Source: Sipunculus nudus
Lineage: Eukaryota; Annelida; Sipuncula; Golfingiida; Sipunculidae
Reading direction: 5' to 3'
NCBI GenBank assembly: GCA_026874595.1
Contig: CM049310.1
Span: 88,109,556 to 88,173,555, forward strand
Length of the DNA stretch: 64,000 bases
Within the stretch, counting starts at the first letter, position 1. Each line of letters begins with the position of its first letter. Shown here one piece after another: positions 47,061 through 59,616 of this stretch. The translations under genes and the position numbers were made by a program. Under the pieces are notes generated by a model. The model was not told the DNA's origin and did not search any database. It worked only from the letters and a program-made list of their open reading frames with translations.

Positions 47061-47294
47061 TGTATTTTTTTCATTCATATTTTTTTCCTTTGTTAAGAGT
47101 GATCGCGCATGCGCAAGATCGAACCTGTGACAACGCCAGACATTTTATGTATACGTCAATCTATGAGTAAGTTAACGAGCCTGTAATCCCTGGAAAAGTG
47201 GAAGCTAGTTCATACTTGACTAGATTCAATCATCACAGTTTAAGTTATTCCCTCAGTTTTAGCCGCTTGGAATGTCTTATCTGAACACATTTTA

Positions 47295-47392
47295 CGGAAA
47301 AAGTCAGAAGCAATATCACTAGGTGTTGCAGGGTGTGTAGCCTGTGTCTTTTTTCACCACGACACACTAGGGGTTACGAAATCTGAAGCATT
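47295..47392 (-). pseudogene. NAT relic (third copy)
   Basis: A 100-bp piece matches the late C-terminal coding part of the intact NAT gene (40516-40675 on the same strand): GAAGCAATATCACTAGGTGT, TGTGTAGCCTGT, then, after a deletion of about 25-30 bp, TTTTTTCACCACGACACA and ACGAAATCTGA. No open reading survives and the flanks are not NAT-like. Confidence 0.7.
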
Positions 47393-47482
47393 GTTTTCGT
47401 GGTGACTTTAAAGATAACGCAGGTGCAAGCATACTTTAATCACACTCAGTCTTCTATGGGAAGATTAACATAGCGAGCGACA

Positions 47483-48418
47483 TCTCACGACAATACTGTG
47501 AGAGCAACATGTCAAGAAAAGTCTGTGAGAGCGACATATCACGATAAGTCTGTGAGAGCGACATGTCACGATGATACTGTGAGAGCGCCATGTCATGTTA
47601 ATACTGTGAGGGCGACATGTCACGTTAATACTGTGAGAGCGACATGTCACGAAAATACTGCGAGCAACATGTCACGATAATACTGTGAGAGCGACATGTC
47701 ATGATAAGTCTGTGAGAGCGACATGTCACGATGATACTGTGAGAGCGCCATGTCATGTTAATACTGTGAGGGCGACATGTCACGTTAATACTGTGAGAGC
47801 GACATGTCACGAAAATACTGCGAGCAACATGTCACGATAATACTGTGAGAGCGACATGTCATGATAAGTCTGTGAGAGCGACATGTCACGATAATATTGT
47901 GAGAGCAACATGTCACGATAATACTGTGAGAGCGACATGTCACGATAAGTCTGTGAGAGCGACATGTCACGAAAATACTGTGAGAGCAACATGTCACGAT
48001 AATACTGTGAGAGCAACATGTCACGATAATACAGCGAGAGCGACATGTCACGATAATACTGTGAGAGCGACATGTCACGATAATACTGTGAGAGCGACAT
48101 GTCACGATAAGTCTGTGAGAGCGACATGTCATGATAATACTGTGAGGGCGACATGTCACGATAATACAGTGAGAGCGACATGTCACGATAATACAGTGAA
48201 AGCGACTTGTCACGATAATACTGTGAGAGCGACATGTCACAACAAGTCAGTGAGAGCGACATTTCAGGATAAGTTTTTGAGAGCGACATGTAACGTTAAT
48301 ACTGTGGAACGACATTTCACGATATTACAGTGAGAGCAACATGTCACGATAATACTGTGAGAGCGACTAGTCACGATAATACTGTGAGAGCGACTAGTCA
48401 CGATAATACTGTGAGGTA
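47483..48418. repeat. 27-bp satellite, about 34 copies
   Basis: Head-to-tail array of a 27-bp unit with consensus GAGAGCGACATGTCACGATA followed by ATACTGT, containing the palindrome GACATGTC. Units vary at a few fixed sites (CGATAAT, CGATAAG, CGTTAAT, CGAAAAT). Since 27 is a multiple of three, both strands stay open for hundreds of bases (spurious repeat peptides). In the left half a 160-bp block (6 units minus 2 bp) is repeated nearly exactly. Confidence 0.97.
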
Positions 48419-48419
48419 A

Positions 48420-49185
48420 TAGGCCAGAGGTGATATAAGAAGGTGAGACGTAGATTGTTTGGGCCTGAGTATATATATGCGGCCACTCGGATGAGGGGAG
48501 TCTATCAGCAGTATGGCAAGCCAGGGAGGGATATTTTCCTAGTGTGTCAAGAGTCAAGGTGTGAGGGTGCAAGCGATACGTGAGAGGGAAGGATGGTCTT
48601 CAGTCATTGTAAACCCAAGTACAGACCAATGGAATACGACATTCGCTGTTTTATTTACACAGACCTAAATTCCTGAACTGTCATTTGATTACAGTGCACA
48701 CGGACCATACAATTAGGTGTTTGATTGCAGCTGTGTAGATATACGAATGGTCGGATTTAAAGCAAGTCCAGCCAGGACTCTGTGTGTTTGGATTTATATG
48801 TTAAAGTTTTTGTGGATTAACAACATGGTATTATCTCAAAACCATTTTTTTTCTTCTACTGTGTGTCTTCCTTGTTGAAAATAAAATTTTAAATCTTGTA
48901 TTAAGTCAAAATTTAAAATTTTAGTTTTTTGGTAGATGTGAAATGTTAAAAATAGGTATACCATCCGGAAGATGACTGTACAAAACTGTGTTAAAATAAT
49001 ATGTACTTTATGGAGTCTGATATGAAAATAAACTATTTTTGGATTGATTTTAGATATAAGGGTTTTTGATAATGATACCTGAAGGTGAGGTGAATTGATA
49101 CACGGATCAAATCTAAAGCCTTTACAAGTGTAATACCTGCTCCAGTGAAAGTGAAAGTATCACTAGATTAAACCGTTAATTGAAC
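48420..49185. other. Intergenic DNA
   Basis: No gene recognised. The 102-residue minus frame at 48264-48572 begins in unique DNA but runs into the satellite and is not convincing. Confidence 0.5.
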
Positions 49186-49189
49186 TTTG

Positions 49190-49600
49190 CGATCGTTCTT
49201 TGTTTATATTCTCCGTAAGGAACAGAAATTAGGGTAATTAAATCGTTTAAAATGTATTTCCAACGACTTCAAGGACCATTGGTAATTGTCAAGGACATGT
49301 AACATTTAACATTAAACACATTTAACTCTCTACTATCTTGTGATTGCGGTTCAGAAGGTCAGAATTTGTTGGCACGTACATGTTGTGCACCTGCTTTTGG
49401 AAATTAATTTAATAATTAATTGTTATGTGTTTCTGCCTGAAACAACCAACATAGTTGCTGTTTCACTAAAGTCTAATTATAGTTTTCAAATAGGTTTGTC
49501 CAGGAAGAAATACAACTCCTCTCGAGCATTTTGAACGAGACTAACTGTTCATATAGGTGTTAACTTTTTTGTCTAGATAAATCTTTTAGTATAAATACAA
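49190..49600. repeat. Dispersed repeat R3, copy 1
   Basis: Carries GGAACAGAAATTAGGGTAAT, AAATGTATTTCC, CTCTCTACTATCTTGTGATTG, TCAGAAGGTCAGAA, GGCACGTACATGTTGTGCAC and TGAAACAACCAACATAGTTG. The same order is found at 50200-50520 and 62290-62720. Confidence 0.7.
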
Positions 49601-50085
49601 CTATTGTCATTATAGAGACCACAGGAATCAATAAAATAAACACAGCTTATGAAGTAAATCCAGACACTTTATTGTATCTAAACTTTTGGTTAAAAAGTGT
49701 GCATACATAAAAAAATATACAAAATTAATTTGTCAATCGGACATAACTACATAAAATAAACATGTAATTCATCAGAATGCAATTACATTTATATCTGCCT
49801 TTTTTATGATTAAAAGAGGAGTAAAATAAGGTTTATGTCACACGCATGGGACTAGTATGAAGGAAGTCCCAGCCGACTTTGTGACCGTACCCCCTTATCA
49901 GAGTTCCCTCCGCCGCAAACTTGGTACTTTGACGTGGTTTGATAAAAAGGGCAATTTCTCGTAAAATCAGCCTTGTTCCAAGTGTCAACATTCATATTTT
50001 CAAACTAAGGCCCTCTATGTACAAGAAAATTAGGGTCTAGAAGGGCCTACTCGCCTATGGACTATTTTCTTCACATCTAACTTTA
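49601..50085. other. Intergenic DNA
   Basis: No gene recognised. It lies between R3 copy 1 and the short NAT relic. Confidence 0.4.
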
Positions 50086-50092
50086 TACAACG

Positions 50093-50178
50093 GCGTCAGT
50101 CGTCTCACTTTGGCTCGGTACCTTGCAATATATTGAAATGTTTCCACAGGCTGCCGTGCTATATCTGATGGTATTTCT
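50093..50178 (-). pseudogene. NAT relic (fourth copy)
   Basis: An 86-bp piece matches the C-terminal end of the NAT pseudogene at 51062-51610. Shared blocks on the plus strand are GTCGTCTCACTTTGGCTCGG, CTTGCAATAT, TTTCCACAGGCTG and TGCTATATCTGATGGTATTT. The reading is broken and no upstream exon survives. Confidence 0.7.
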
Positions 50179-50199
50179 GATTAAAATTAAAGAAAACAA

Positions 50200-50520
50200 G
50201 CTTAAATCTGCAAACAGATTTACAATAGATACCAACCCTTTCAACCTAATCATATCTATCAAATCACAGGCTAAAAACGTGAAATGAACTTTACTATTTT
50301 GTAATTTTTTAATATTTTTTGTGTGTTCAGTTTAAATATACTCGGCGAGCAAAGGTAATTAGAGAAATTAAATGTATTTCCTACTAAACCAAAGGCTCAT
50401 AGGTTATTGCAAAGCACATGTTAGTTTTTAAACTAAATACATAAAACTCTTTAGTCTGTTCTGATTGTAATTCGGAAGGTCAGAACATTTTGGCACGTGT
50501 GTGTTGTGTTGCTCGGTGTT
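50200..50520. repeat. Dispersed repeat R3, copy 2
   Basis: Carries CAAATCACAGGCTAAAAACG, GTTCAGTTTAAATATACTCG, GCGAGCAAAGG, AAATGTATTTCCTACTA, TAAATACATAAAACTCT and ATTCGGAAGGTCAGAACAT. It is closest to the copy at 62290-62720. Confidence 0.75.
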
Positions 50521-51061
50521 ATGACCCATTTATTGGGATGACACACACCCAAAGTGGTATTTCGAAATTGGTTGACGCCAGGAAAAAAATCGGATATAAG
50601 CCCCTGTCACGTAGTCCGAAACCGGAATGGATCTCTGCAGATGTACATATACTTAGTTAAGCAAAGCAATAACAAATGGAGGCGGTTACCTCCATAAAAA
50701 AAATATGAAAAAAGTCACTCAGCTCAGAGACCTAACGGGAAATGGCGGAAGAAAGCAAAAAAAAAAAAAAAAAAAAAAAGAAGGTACATCCATAAAATTT
50801 TAACCAAATATTAATATAGAAAAAAAAACTCATCAACCCTACAAGCCTCCCCCTGCTACGGATTGTATTGTCTGAGTATTGTCAGATATGGCGCATACAT
50901 CTGCCCCACTTGTTCACAACCCATTCATCTACCACCCCAGCGTCGCCAGAACATATCTCGAAGTTGAGGCTGTCATATTGGTTTATTAAGGAGGAAATCC
51001 TGCTTCGCCTGTGCATTTTGGGTATCTGTTCTTAGAGGGATGATAATATTTATGACGGGAT
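50521..51061. other. Intergenic DNA with shared 3' phrase
   Basis: Holds CCCTGTCACGTAGTCC and AACAAATGGAGGCGGTTACC, which recur at 60513-60578, and a poly-A run at 50757-50780. No gene is seen. Confidence 0.5.
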
Positions 51062-52196
51062 TCATATGACAGTGTCATTCGTCTCGCCTTGACGTGGTTT
51101 CTTGCAATATTTTGACCAGTTTTCCACAGCCTGTGGTGCTATATCTGAAGGTATTTCTGGAAAATACTCGCCAATAGTGGACAGGATTTCTCCAGGTGTC
51201 GCCAGTTGTTTGGGTTGTAATATTCCGTCACCGTCTTCTAAGAGTAATGTGTCATTTTTTAAAGCTACACAGAGGCCGTCACGAAATATGACGCAACGTA
51301 GCGACGTAAGAAATAACCCAGTGGTTTCAGTTATGTATTTCGTCCTCATATTGTCTTTGCAACGTTCAAGGTCAACGGGGTCAAGGTTAAACCAGCTTGT
51401 GTTTACCCACTCTGCTTTTGCACCGGTTAACCTTTCTTCTCTGTCTCTTCTGACACTTTTTTCCTTACGAAGATATATTCCATTTTCCAATTTTACATAC
51501 TTGTGGAACAAAAATGTTCCCTGAAACGTTTCCGATTCTTTCTCAAAGTCCAGTGAAATTGCTTGGAAACACGGGCATCCATTAGCCCACTTCGACAAGG
51601 TAACGGTCACCCTCAGTGACCACGTGACGTAACAGCGTCACCACGTGATAATTTGCACCACGCACGCGAACCGAGGCTTCTAGTATCTCCGTGTGATAAC
51701 CTAAGGCTTTCAGAAGACAATACATGAAGGAGTTCATCGTTCAGCATAAACCGCCAGATCCGCTCAACACGAACTATAAATAGATTATAAATTATATGGT
51801 AATAATAAAATATTTATAAAATTTGCACTTGCTTTACATTTGAACTGTATGTTCATGTTAAAGTATTTATACACACAAACGCACCCATCCACACCTGCAT
51901 TTACCAACCCAAACACACACACATCCATCCCTGTTTAACTGTGTCAAGAAGCTTAGGCCCACATAATCAAGAAAAAAAATTGTAATGTTACTTATCATAG
52001 AAATGTTCAAACAGAATGCAGTAAATAAACAAATGAACCTCTTGACACCAGTTTATAATGTAACTCACAATGATTTCTTCTTCTGTGGGAACCTTTCTAT
52101 CCTCGACTTTGAGACTCATCGAGTGAAGATTGAAATTTAAGGTTGAACCCCCAGTGATGACGTCACGTATTCGAAAGCTCTTTCCTTTGACAGCAT
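51062..52196 (-). pseudogene. NAT pseudogene (second copy)
   Basis: Close paralogue of the intact NAT gene with both exons recognisable: 52069-52196 and 51062-51773 on the minus strand. The first exon keeps MLSKERAFEYVTSSLGV and MSLKVEDRKVP but lacks an internal 73 bp, which breaks the frame; a stop follows. In the second exon the Trp codon right after the active-site Cys (GGLC) is TGA. A further one-base insertion gives VEVG-stop at the glycine loop. Downstream, 182 codons remain open (QAISLDFEKESETF through the NDTLLLEDGDG block to the end). Splice sites are kept (ATT|GTGAGT and TTTATAG). Clearly dead unless the assembly is wrong at three places. Confidence 0.9.
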
Positions 52197-53404
52197 GTTT
52201 CTGTTGTGCCTGGAAAATATTGTCAAAAATATAAAATATATTTTACCCTTATCATGATATTTTAAGATCTCGACATTACTTTTCCCCCCGCTTTTCTGTT
52301 ATTGTCTAATGTGTCAAGCCCCAGTGCCCTCACCGTACTGTGGGCTTTTTGTTTGTAAAGTGGGTCAAGGCATCAGTTTAGAGCGAGTCTTGGACGCTGT
52401 GGAAGGGTTGTACCCATGACATTCTACAAGGACTTGTGAATGCGGTGTAACCTTACTCGGCTGAACGCTTTCTAGTGAAAAAGTGTAGGCTAGTGATGGG
52501 AGGGGGACTGAGTCATGAATTTTGTGTAAACATATTGTACCATAGTTTCCAATATACTCCAACATTCTATTATGTTCATCCAATTTCAGTTTCTAAGATG
52601 AAAGTGTTTATAAGCTGATGTTTTGTAACTGATGTTAACTAGAAAGTGCATCATACAAGGTACCTGAACTACCAAAAAAAGTCAACGACAATGGAGTGGG
52701 ATCTTTGTGAATGCATTTACATACAAAGTATGAACTTGATATCCTGAACATTTATGAGTTCAAGCAATGAATAATTTGTTTTAAAGAGTGATATTTGCAA
52801 GAACAATAATACCTACACTCTTTTTACAGTATATTTTAGACAGTCATAGCATCACGATTATGATTTTATCACAACAGCAAAGGGCTTCAATGGACAGGTG
52901 GTACTGCACTGTGAACTGGGTTTGTATTTAAGATTGCAGGTTCATGTCCATTTAACATTTTAACTAGAGCTATATATAATATGTATATTACTGCTTATAA
53001 ACAGCATTAGTCCATCATTAATTGTTGTTACTTATGTTGCATATCCATGTTCTGCATCATCAACCTAGATTTTTGTATTTTTATACAAAAATATCAAAAG
53101 GAAACAGGCTAAAATCTGCAAGCACAAAACAGATTTACAATAAATGCCAACCCTTTCAACATAATAATCACTTGTGATCGCAATAGCCATTAAATATCCC
53201 CTGACTCCTCAAATTATAAAAAAATTCCCTGACTTTTACCTAACCTGGAAAAATGATTTTTACTTCTGATTTTTCCCCGGCCGATGGAAATCCGCACATC
53301 ATCGGGCCTATATCGCAGTGTTGTACCGCCCGCCATGTTAATGCCCCACGCGATTTTTCAATCGCATTCCGCATACCGCATTCTGTCGCCGCAATTTCGC
53401 ATAT
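52197..53404. other. Intergenic DNA left of the Academ element
   Basis: No gene is recognised. A phrase at 53115-53165 (CAGATTTACAATAAATGCC, AACCCTTTCAAC) recurs at 50208-50243, so part of it is repeat-derived. Confidence 0.45.
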
Positions 53405-53801
53405 AGTCCATGGGCCCAGAGCCAATTTTCCACATATTGGTTCCATCCAGGGTGGCAAAACTTAAGTTGTTTTTTTAAAGGTCTATGTCTATAGATGATA
53501 GTTTGATATGATAACTGATCCAGAGTGGTAGCTTAGTCATAGTTACCCGCTATTGAATGTAGTGACCCTGGATGAAATTTTTAACTTCAAGCTGCATTGA
53601 CTTTTCCATAGTATTTAATTAATAACTTTATCAATTCAAAAGATATCTTAAAACATTTGATCTCAATAGAATTCGCTAAGACCCATATCTTTCTGACAGT
53701 GTGTCAGATGTGACAGTTTTATGCATTTATCATCAGTGGCAGAAACTAATAATCACCCCTACCCCTTAAAACTGTCGAAAATTCGGTATTTTTATTCATT
53801 T
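53405..53801 (+). repeat. Academ left inverted terminal repeat
   Basis: Pairs with 60686-61062 in reverse complement over about 370 bp at high identity by eye (roughly 85%). Shared blocks include ATATTGGTTCCATCCAGGGT, AAGGTCTATG, GATCCAGAGTGGTAGC, GCTGCATTGACTTTTCCATA, TCTCAATAGA, CCCCTTAAAACTGTCGAAAA and CGGTATTTTTATT. Matching fades outward near GTCCATGGGCCCAGAG. Confidence 0.85.
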
Positions 53802-55137
53802 ACTTAAGATTACATGAAATTATGACAGTTTCGGTATTGCCATTTATTCTTTGATTGAGTTTTAGGTACCAGTTTTTTTCCTGGTCTCTTTTCATTATTA
53901 TTTGGACATTCACTCAGACTAACACTTTAAAGAAAGTATGAGAAGTAATTTACTGAATGTTTATATGCAGCAGCCCCATTTCTTAAATCCATCATTTATG
54001 TAGCTTCTTTCTGGCTTTCGATGTCTAAAATGAGGTATCATAGTCAAGCTATGTCACAAGACTGGAAAAACACTAGAAATTTGTTTATGTATTTCAGCTT
54101 AGTTTCACATAGATAGTAAAGCCGGCATTGATACATTTTGTCGAAAGCCCGCCGGCACATGGGTACATGTTCGCGGGGTGCCGGGCCGGTGTGTTGTCAC
54201 TGTTACAAAATTTAACAATTCTGGCTCTAGGGCTGTCCGGGCTGGACCCACTGATAACTAGTTCGGGCTGGACCCACTGGTAACTAGTTCACACATTAAA
54301 AAAAAACAAGTTACCAATCAGTTTCTTATAATTTGGTTGTATACAACTTTTCACTGACGGGTTTCTTGTATCAGGAAGGCTACAAAATATACGTTCCAGT
54401 GTCTTTGTGTAGCGCAAAAGGTCTGATGACATGTTCAAATGAGCAGCTAAGCTGAGTTACGGGACACCTGTCTTTGACATTTATGCAAGATATCTGTTTC
54501 CAGCCTCGTGTCATACTTAATTCATGACTCTCTTCTCCTCGAAAATGGTTTCTGGGTAAATCTAAATGACTTTCATATAACACTGCTGTATTTCATCTTG
54601 CGCTTACTTTCAGAAGACTGTTTGCGTTATTTTTTCATATTACTTTTTCAAGATTTGTGATTTATCGGGACATGCTCTGGGCCACTCAAGTAAGAGTGTT
54701 TACATAAGTTTAGATTAAGTGCAAAGTGATGATTATTTCTTTGCTTAGACCACCAGGAATGTTGACAACTTAATTGCAATGGAGAACCTCTGCACCTGGG
54801 TGTTGGCCACCTGTGATGTTAATGTTATTTTATAGTTAAGTAAATGAGATCGGGCATTTCAGTTATTTTGAATAAGTCTTCAAACTCAAAGCATTAATAA
54901 ACAAAATTAATTCTCGATTGTGTTGTGTCTAGTTTTTGCATTATAAATTGCTTAATTTTGTTGACTAGAGTTACATGTACACAAACCTAGGTCAGAAAAA
55001 CGGACCTATTGAAGTTTCTCAATTGTCTTATTCTACTGACCACTGTTCATAGATTTAAGTCAAGAGTGTGACCATATAAACATATCATATCGATCGATCG
55101 ATACTGATTCTCTGCATGCACAGTGATCTAGCTGAAA

Positions 55138-58100
55138 ATGGACCCAGTTACGGGGGCAGGGCCTAGCGGAATAATGCTGAAGCGGCCACGCATGAGCTGT
55201 CCTATTCACTGTTCATCTGAACATCAAGATGAGAAGTTAATCTCTCCAAAAAGTTATGAATCCTGGAAATCTCTCCTGAGAGCAGCTGAAATCAGATGCC
55301 ACACTCCAATCTTAGATCTCGCAAAAGACTTGCAAGATGGAGAGATACCACAAGTAAGTTACCACAGAAAGTGCCAGAGCATCTTTACCATGAAACACCT
55401 ACTTGATGCTATAATTACCAAAGATAATCCTGCAGAAGAAACAGAGCCAGAAGTTGCAAGAAAGTCAGCTAGGGAAAACCCCCATCAGTCCGCAGTGTTT
55501 GATGTAAAATGCATTTTTTTGTGAGAAAGCAAACAAATACTTGAACAAGAGAAGTTCTTACTCAATGTGTTGAATTAAGGGCAGATGAACAAATCAGGAA
55601 AGCAGCCATCCGGAAAATGGACAGAAGAATGCTTGACATCGTGAGTGGGGAACTGGTAGCTGCTGAAGGCCATTACCATCGGTCTTGCTACCGTGCGTAT
55701 ACAAAGGAGTCGGCTGCAGACATAAGCAGCAGTGAAGGAGCTGGAGAGAAGACAGGTGATACTACTGATGCACAGTACGAGGCTCCAGAGAAACAGGCAT
55801 ACAGTGAGCTATTTTTGTTTATTAGAAGTAATCTGTTTTTCAACCCCACTGTTGTACAACTAAGCGATCTCACATCAAGACAGAATTGTATATTTTAAAA
55901 CCAGCCGAGACTGACTATGGAATAGACAAAACTGCACTGAGGATAAGAGATGATGTAAGGAAGAAGTCAAGATTGCAGCCATGGCCTTCTCTCATACTAA
56001 AACAGGAACATCACACTAGTGAGATTTCGGAATCGACCCAGTTCCTGTTCACACTTTTAACCGGCACAACCAACTGTTCAAATCCATTTCAGAGAATACA
56101 GAGGCTTGCCGACTTTTTGGTCAGGACCTGGTTTATGCCATTACCTCTGGAAATACTAAGCCAATGAAACATATTATTCTGCCCTTTGCTGTAAAATCTT
56201 TGACGGGGAATGCTGAGTTGATACATATACTTAACCGCCTTGGTCATAGTATTGCCTACTCACAGGTTCAGGAAACTGACACAGCCTTGTGTTCGCAGAA
56301 ACTTTCAGAAGCCGACGTTTCCATGCCAACCAATATTCATCCAGGTGTGTTTACAACTTTAGCCTGGGATAACATTGACCGACTAGAACAAACAGTCAGT
56401 GGCGAAGGGACATCACATAGAGTAAACGGAATCTCTGTTCAGCCCAAAATCTTTGGCCCTCAACCACTCAAATCAATGTGTAGTGTTGAGAAAACAAAGA
56501 AGAGAAGCATTAGTACTGAACCGTTGATGTTGCTCTTATACAATGCAGGGGAGCGTCAGGGCCCCCCAAAAAATCCAAACAATTGAGGTAGACACTACAG
56601 GTGCTAAATCAAATTCCAAGATGAAGAATCATCTGTGGTTATTGGCCCGGATGTATCATACAGAAGCCGAAACAGTCAACAGCTGGACTGGTTTCAACAT
56701 TCGGATTCGTGAGGAAATTGCAGTGGTCCAGGACAGCGTAAGTTATCTGCCCACAATTAATGCTTCCACAACACAGATGTCCACTGTACAAGAAGTCCTG
56801 AACCTATCACTTAACATCATGCAGTCCCTTCATCTGAACACCATAGTTTGTGTATTCGACCAAGCACTGTATGCTAAAGCTGTTGAAATAGCATGGAAGC
56901 ATACACAGAAGTTCAAAAATATCATCTTCAGGTTGGGTGTTTTCCACACCATATGGAATTTATTGTCAACCATTGGAAAAAAGGTTTGAAGACGCAGGAC
57001 TCCGAGACATTTGTGTAGAGGCAGGTGTCATTGCTAATGGCTCGATATCTGGGATCACGGAAGGGCGCAAATATAACCGGGCAGTCCGGCTTCACAAGTT
57101 GCTGTATGAAGCATTCATGAGGCTAGCATGGAAAGGCTTTCTTCCATGGTTAGAAAAAAAAATCACAGTAAAGACCTCATCCACCTTCAAGAAACCCTTG
57201 GGGAAATCAGCAGATTTTGTGAAGGCATTTCACAAACTGCCTTCCACGAGATACAAGAGAATAAATCATGCATACACATTTTGAAGTTGTTTGAAGTGTA
57301 CCTTAATTACCTCAAACATGAAAATGGAAGGCTGTCAACATACTGGGTGTCATATGTAGACATGGTCGAGATTTTGTTTGGTCTGCTTCGGGCATCATAG
57401 GAGGGTGACTGGGACCTTCATCTAGCATCCATATGGGCCATGATCCCTTGGTGTTTTGCCTACGACAAACTGAACTACGCACGTTACTTGCCGTACTACT
57501 TTGCACAGATGTCCCGCCTGGCCATTGATCATCCTGACGTACACCAACACTTCATGCAGGGTGGATTTTCGGTGCAGCTTGGTGCGCAAAATCCATTCGG
57601 CAGAATTCCAGTGGACCAGACAATTGAAGAGACAATTAACAAGGACACCCAAACTCCCGGTGGAACCAAAGGATTCAGTCTTAAGGCAGGGGCAGTCACC
57701 AGGTACTACCTGACAGCTGATTACAAAAGCTCCTACATGAGACAGCTTAGAGAAATGATAGGACGAGACAGTTCCCAGCAGTTCAGTCTCCTAGATATAC
57801 AGATACCAAGGACCATGAAGGATGAGGCTGATGTAAAGGCGTTTATGGAACTGTTTGAGAACAATTGGATAGATTCATTCAGTCAAGGCCCAAGAGTGTT
57901 GGTCAGTCTGTCAACAGGGGTGATGGTCTCACAAGATATAGCTGAGGATCTTTTAAAGGCTCATAGTCTTGGTGAAAAAGCAAATTTTCAAGAAAGAGCG
58001 TTTGGAAGAACAGCAATCAAATACCAAGTTTTATGATAAAATGACAAAACAAAACTTGAAAACGTTCTCTCATATTAAGAGAAAACGTACTGGAGGAAAA

Positions 58101-59605
58101 ACACAAGGAAAACAGATAATTCTGCAGGCAGACAGAAACCTATTTGGGCACATGATCATTGTCGCCCAGAGCAGACAACTGCATATCAGAGATGTTCCAA
58201 CTAACCTGCTCGGACCTTTGCCATTGGCTCTGTCAAACAGTGATGGGACACTCCGCAAGACAAACAAAGCTGCACTTGCAAGAGAGCTGGAGAAGAATAC
58301 GTCATCAGCAGAAGCTATCCCAGAACCATCGGCATGTATCATTGATGGAATGAACCTTGTCCAGAAACTAAAGGGTGATGGCAAAACTTTTGCACAGCTA
58401 GCAGATTCAGTTCTATCTCAGGCTCTACACGAGGGTGCTTGTATTGTGTCTGACGTTTACTGGGAGACATCCATAAAAAATGCTGAGAGGTGCAACAGAG
58501 GTTCCACCAGTGGCACACAGTGGAAGAATATAGCACCAGGTCACAAGATCCTTCAATGGAGAAAATTCCTCAGCAGCCCTGAGAACAAGACCGGTCTGGT
58601 CCAGTTTATGGTGGAAAGGTGGAAACACCCTGCAAATAGGGAGAAACTTATTGGCAGGTCATTGTTTGCAACCTGCGGACAGAGATGCTACCTGCTCACC
58701 AAAGATCACTGGGATGAGAAAAAAAGGACTTAACTCGACGCAAGAGGAAGCTGACACACGAATTCTCCTTCATGCCCAACATGCTTCACAAAATGGATAC
58801 AAATCCATAATTATTACTTCTGAAGATCTTTACAGATGTGTTGATGTTGTGCCTCTGTTTCAGTAAGAATATATCCTGTCCCTTGTATCAGAAATGTGGA
58901 ACACAAAACCGCACTCGGTATATAGACATTGGTAGGTTGGTGAGCTCTCTAAGAGAGGAAATCTGCCAGGGACTCATCGGATTACACGCCTTCACTGGCT
59001 GCGACTCAGTCAGTGCTTTTGCTGGCCGTGGGAAACTTAGTGCACTGAAGCATCTTAAACAGAGCACAACTTAGCAGCAGACTTTCAAAACTCTGGCTGA
59101 AACTTGGGATACATCTGCACAGCTCTTTGAAAGGTTAAAGGACTTTGTTTGCAGAATGTACGCATCCCCTTCAACTACGCATGAAGTCAATGAGCTTCGC
59201 TATCATCTGTTTTGTGCAAAATGTGGAGACTTAGAATCCACTCAGCTTCCACCATACAAAGATTGTCTGCACATGCATGTTCTTCGTGCGAATTATCAGA
59301 CCGCAATTTGGAGGAGGTGCCTTGTTAGCAGGCCGGCAATACCAGACCCTAAAGGGCATGGTTGGACTACAGATGAGGAATGCAGTCTTAGCATACATTG
59401 GATGATGGGATCACCGGCACCTGAAGCTGTGTTGGAGTTGATGTCGTGCAAGTGTGCACGTACCTGTAAACTCCTTGACTGCACATTCCTGGCGAATCAA
59501 CTCAAGTGCACATATATGTGTAAGCTACAGACGTGCGCAGACCAAAGAAGTGAGGAGGAGGAAGAGAACGAGGTGGACCTGAAGAATTCTGATGCTGATG
59601 ATTGA
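55138..59605 (+). pseudogene. Academ-type transposase with XPG-like nuclease, broken
   Basis: About 1490 codons spread over all three plus frames, with frame changes near 55.52, 55.88, 56.13, 56.57, 56.98, 57.17, 57.98, 58.72 and 58.85 kb and in-frame TAG at 57398 and 59072. In order: two zinc-finger-like motifs, SYHRKCQSIF (55.36 kb) and EGHYHRSCYRAYT (55.67 kb); an AVKSLTGNAELIHILNRLGH block; then TLAWDNIDRLE (56.36 kb), VCVFDQALYAKA (56.85 kb) and the EAGVIANGSISG..GRKYNRAVRLH block (57.02-57.09 kb), which I read as the D, D and E of a DDE core. Next comes a long middle part (YLPYYFAQMSRL). The nuclease part has QEEADTRILLHA, an altered TSED motif and LHAFTGCDSVSAFAGRGK, like the acidic motifs and H2TH of FEN1/XPG. 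A Cys-rich tail follows (CKCARTC..C..C..C). Expected role when intact: nuclear transposase. No intron is seen. Confidence 0.8.
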
Positions 59606-59616
59606 GACAACGGACT

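Noticed and set aside
47465-48572. Repeat peptides (MTCRSHS.., RATCHDN..) on both strands
   Set aside because: Products of the 27-bp satellite; no start context, splice or domain supports a gene.
51102-51524. 140-residue plus-strand frame
   Set aside because: Shadow of the NAT pseudogene on the minus strand, which matches the intact NAT in sequence.
58070-58628. Minus-strand frames of 65-104 residues opposite the Academ gene
   Set aside because: Antisense shadows of conserved plus-strand coding blocks.
55138-59605. Reading the Academ gene as a functional multi-exon host gene
   Set aside because: Frame changes occur inside conserved blocks with no GT..AG introns at the breaks, and two in-frame stops are present.
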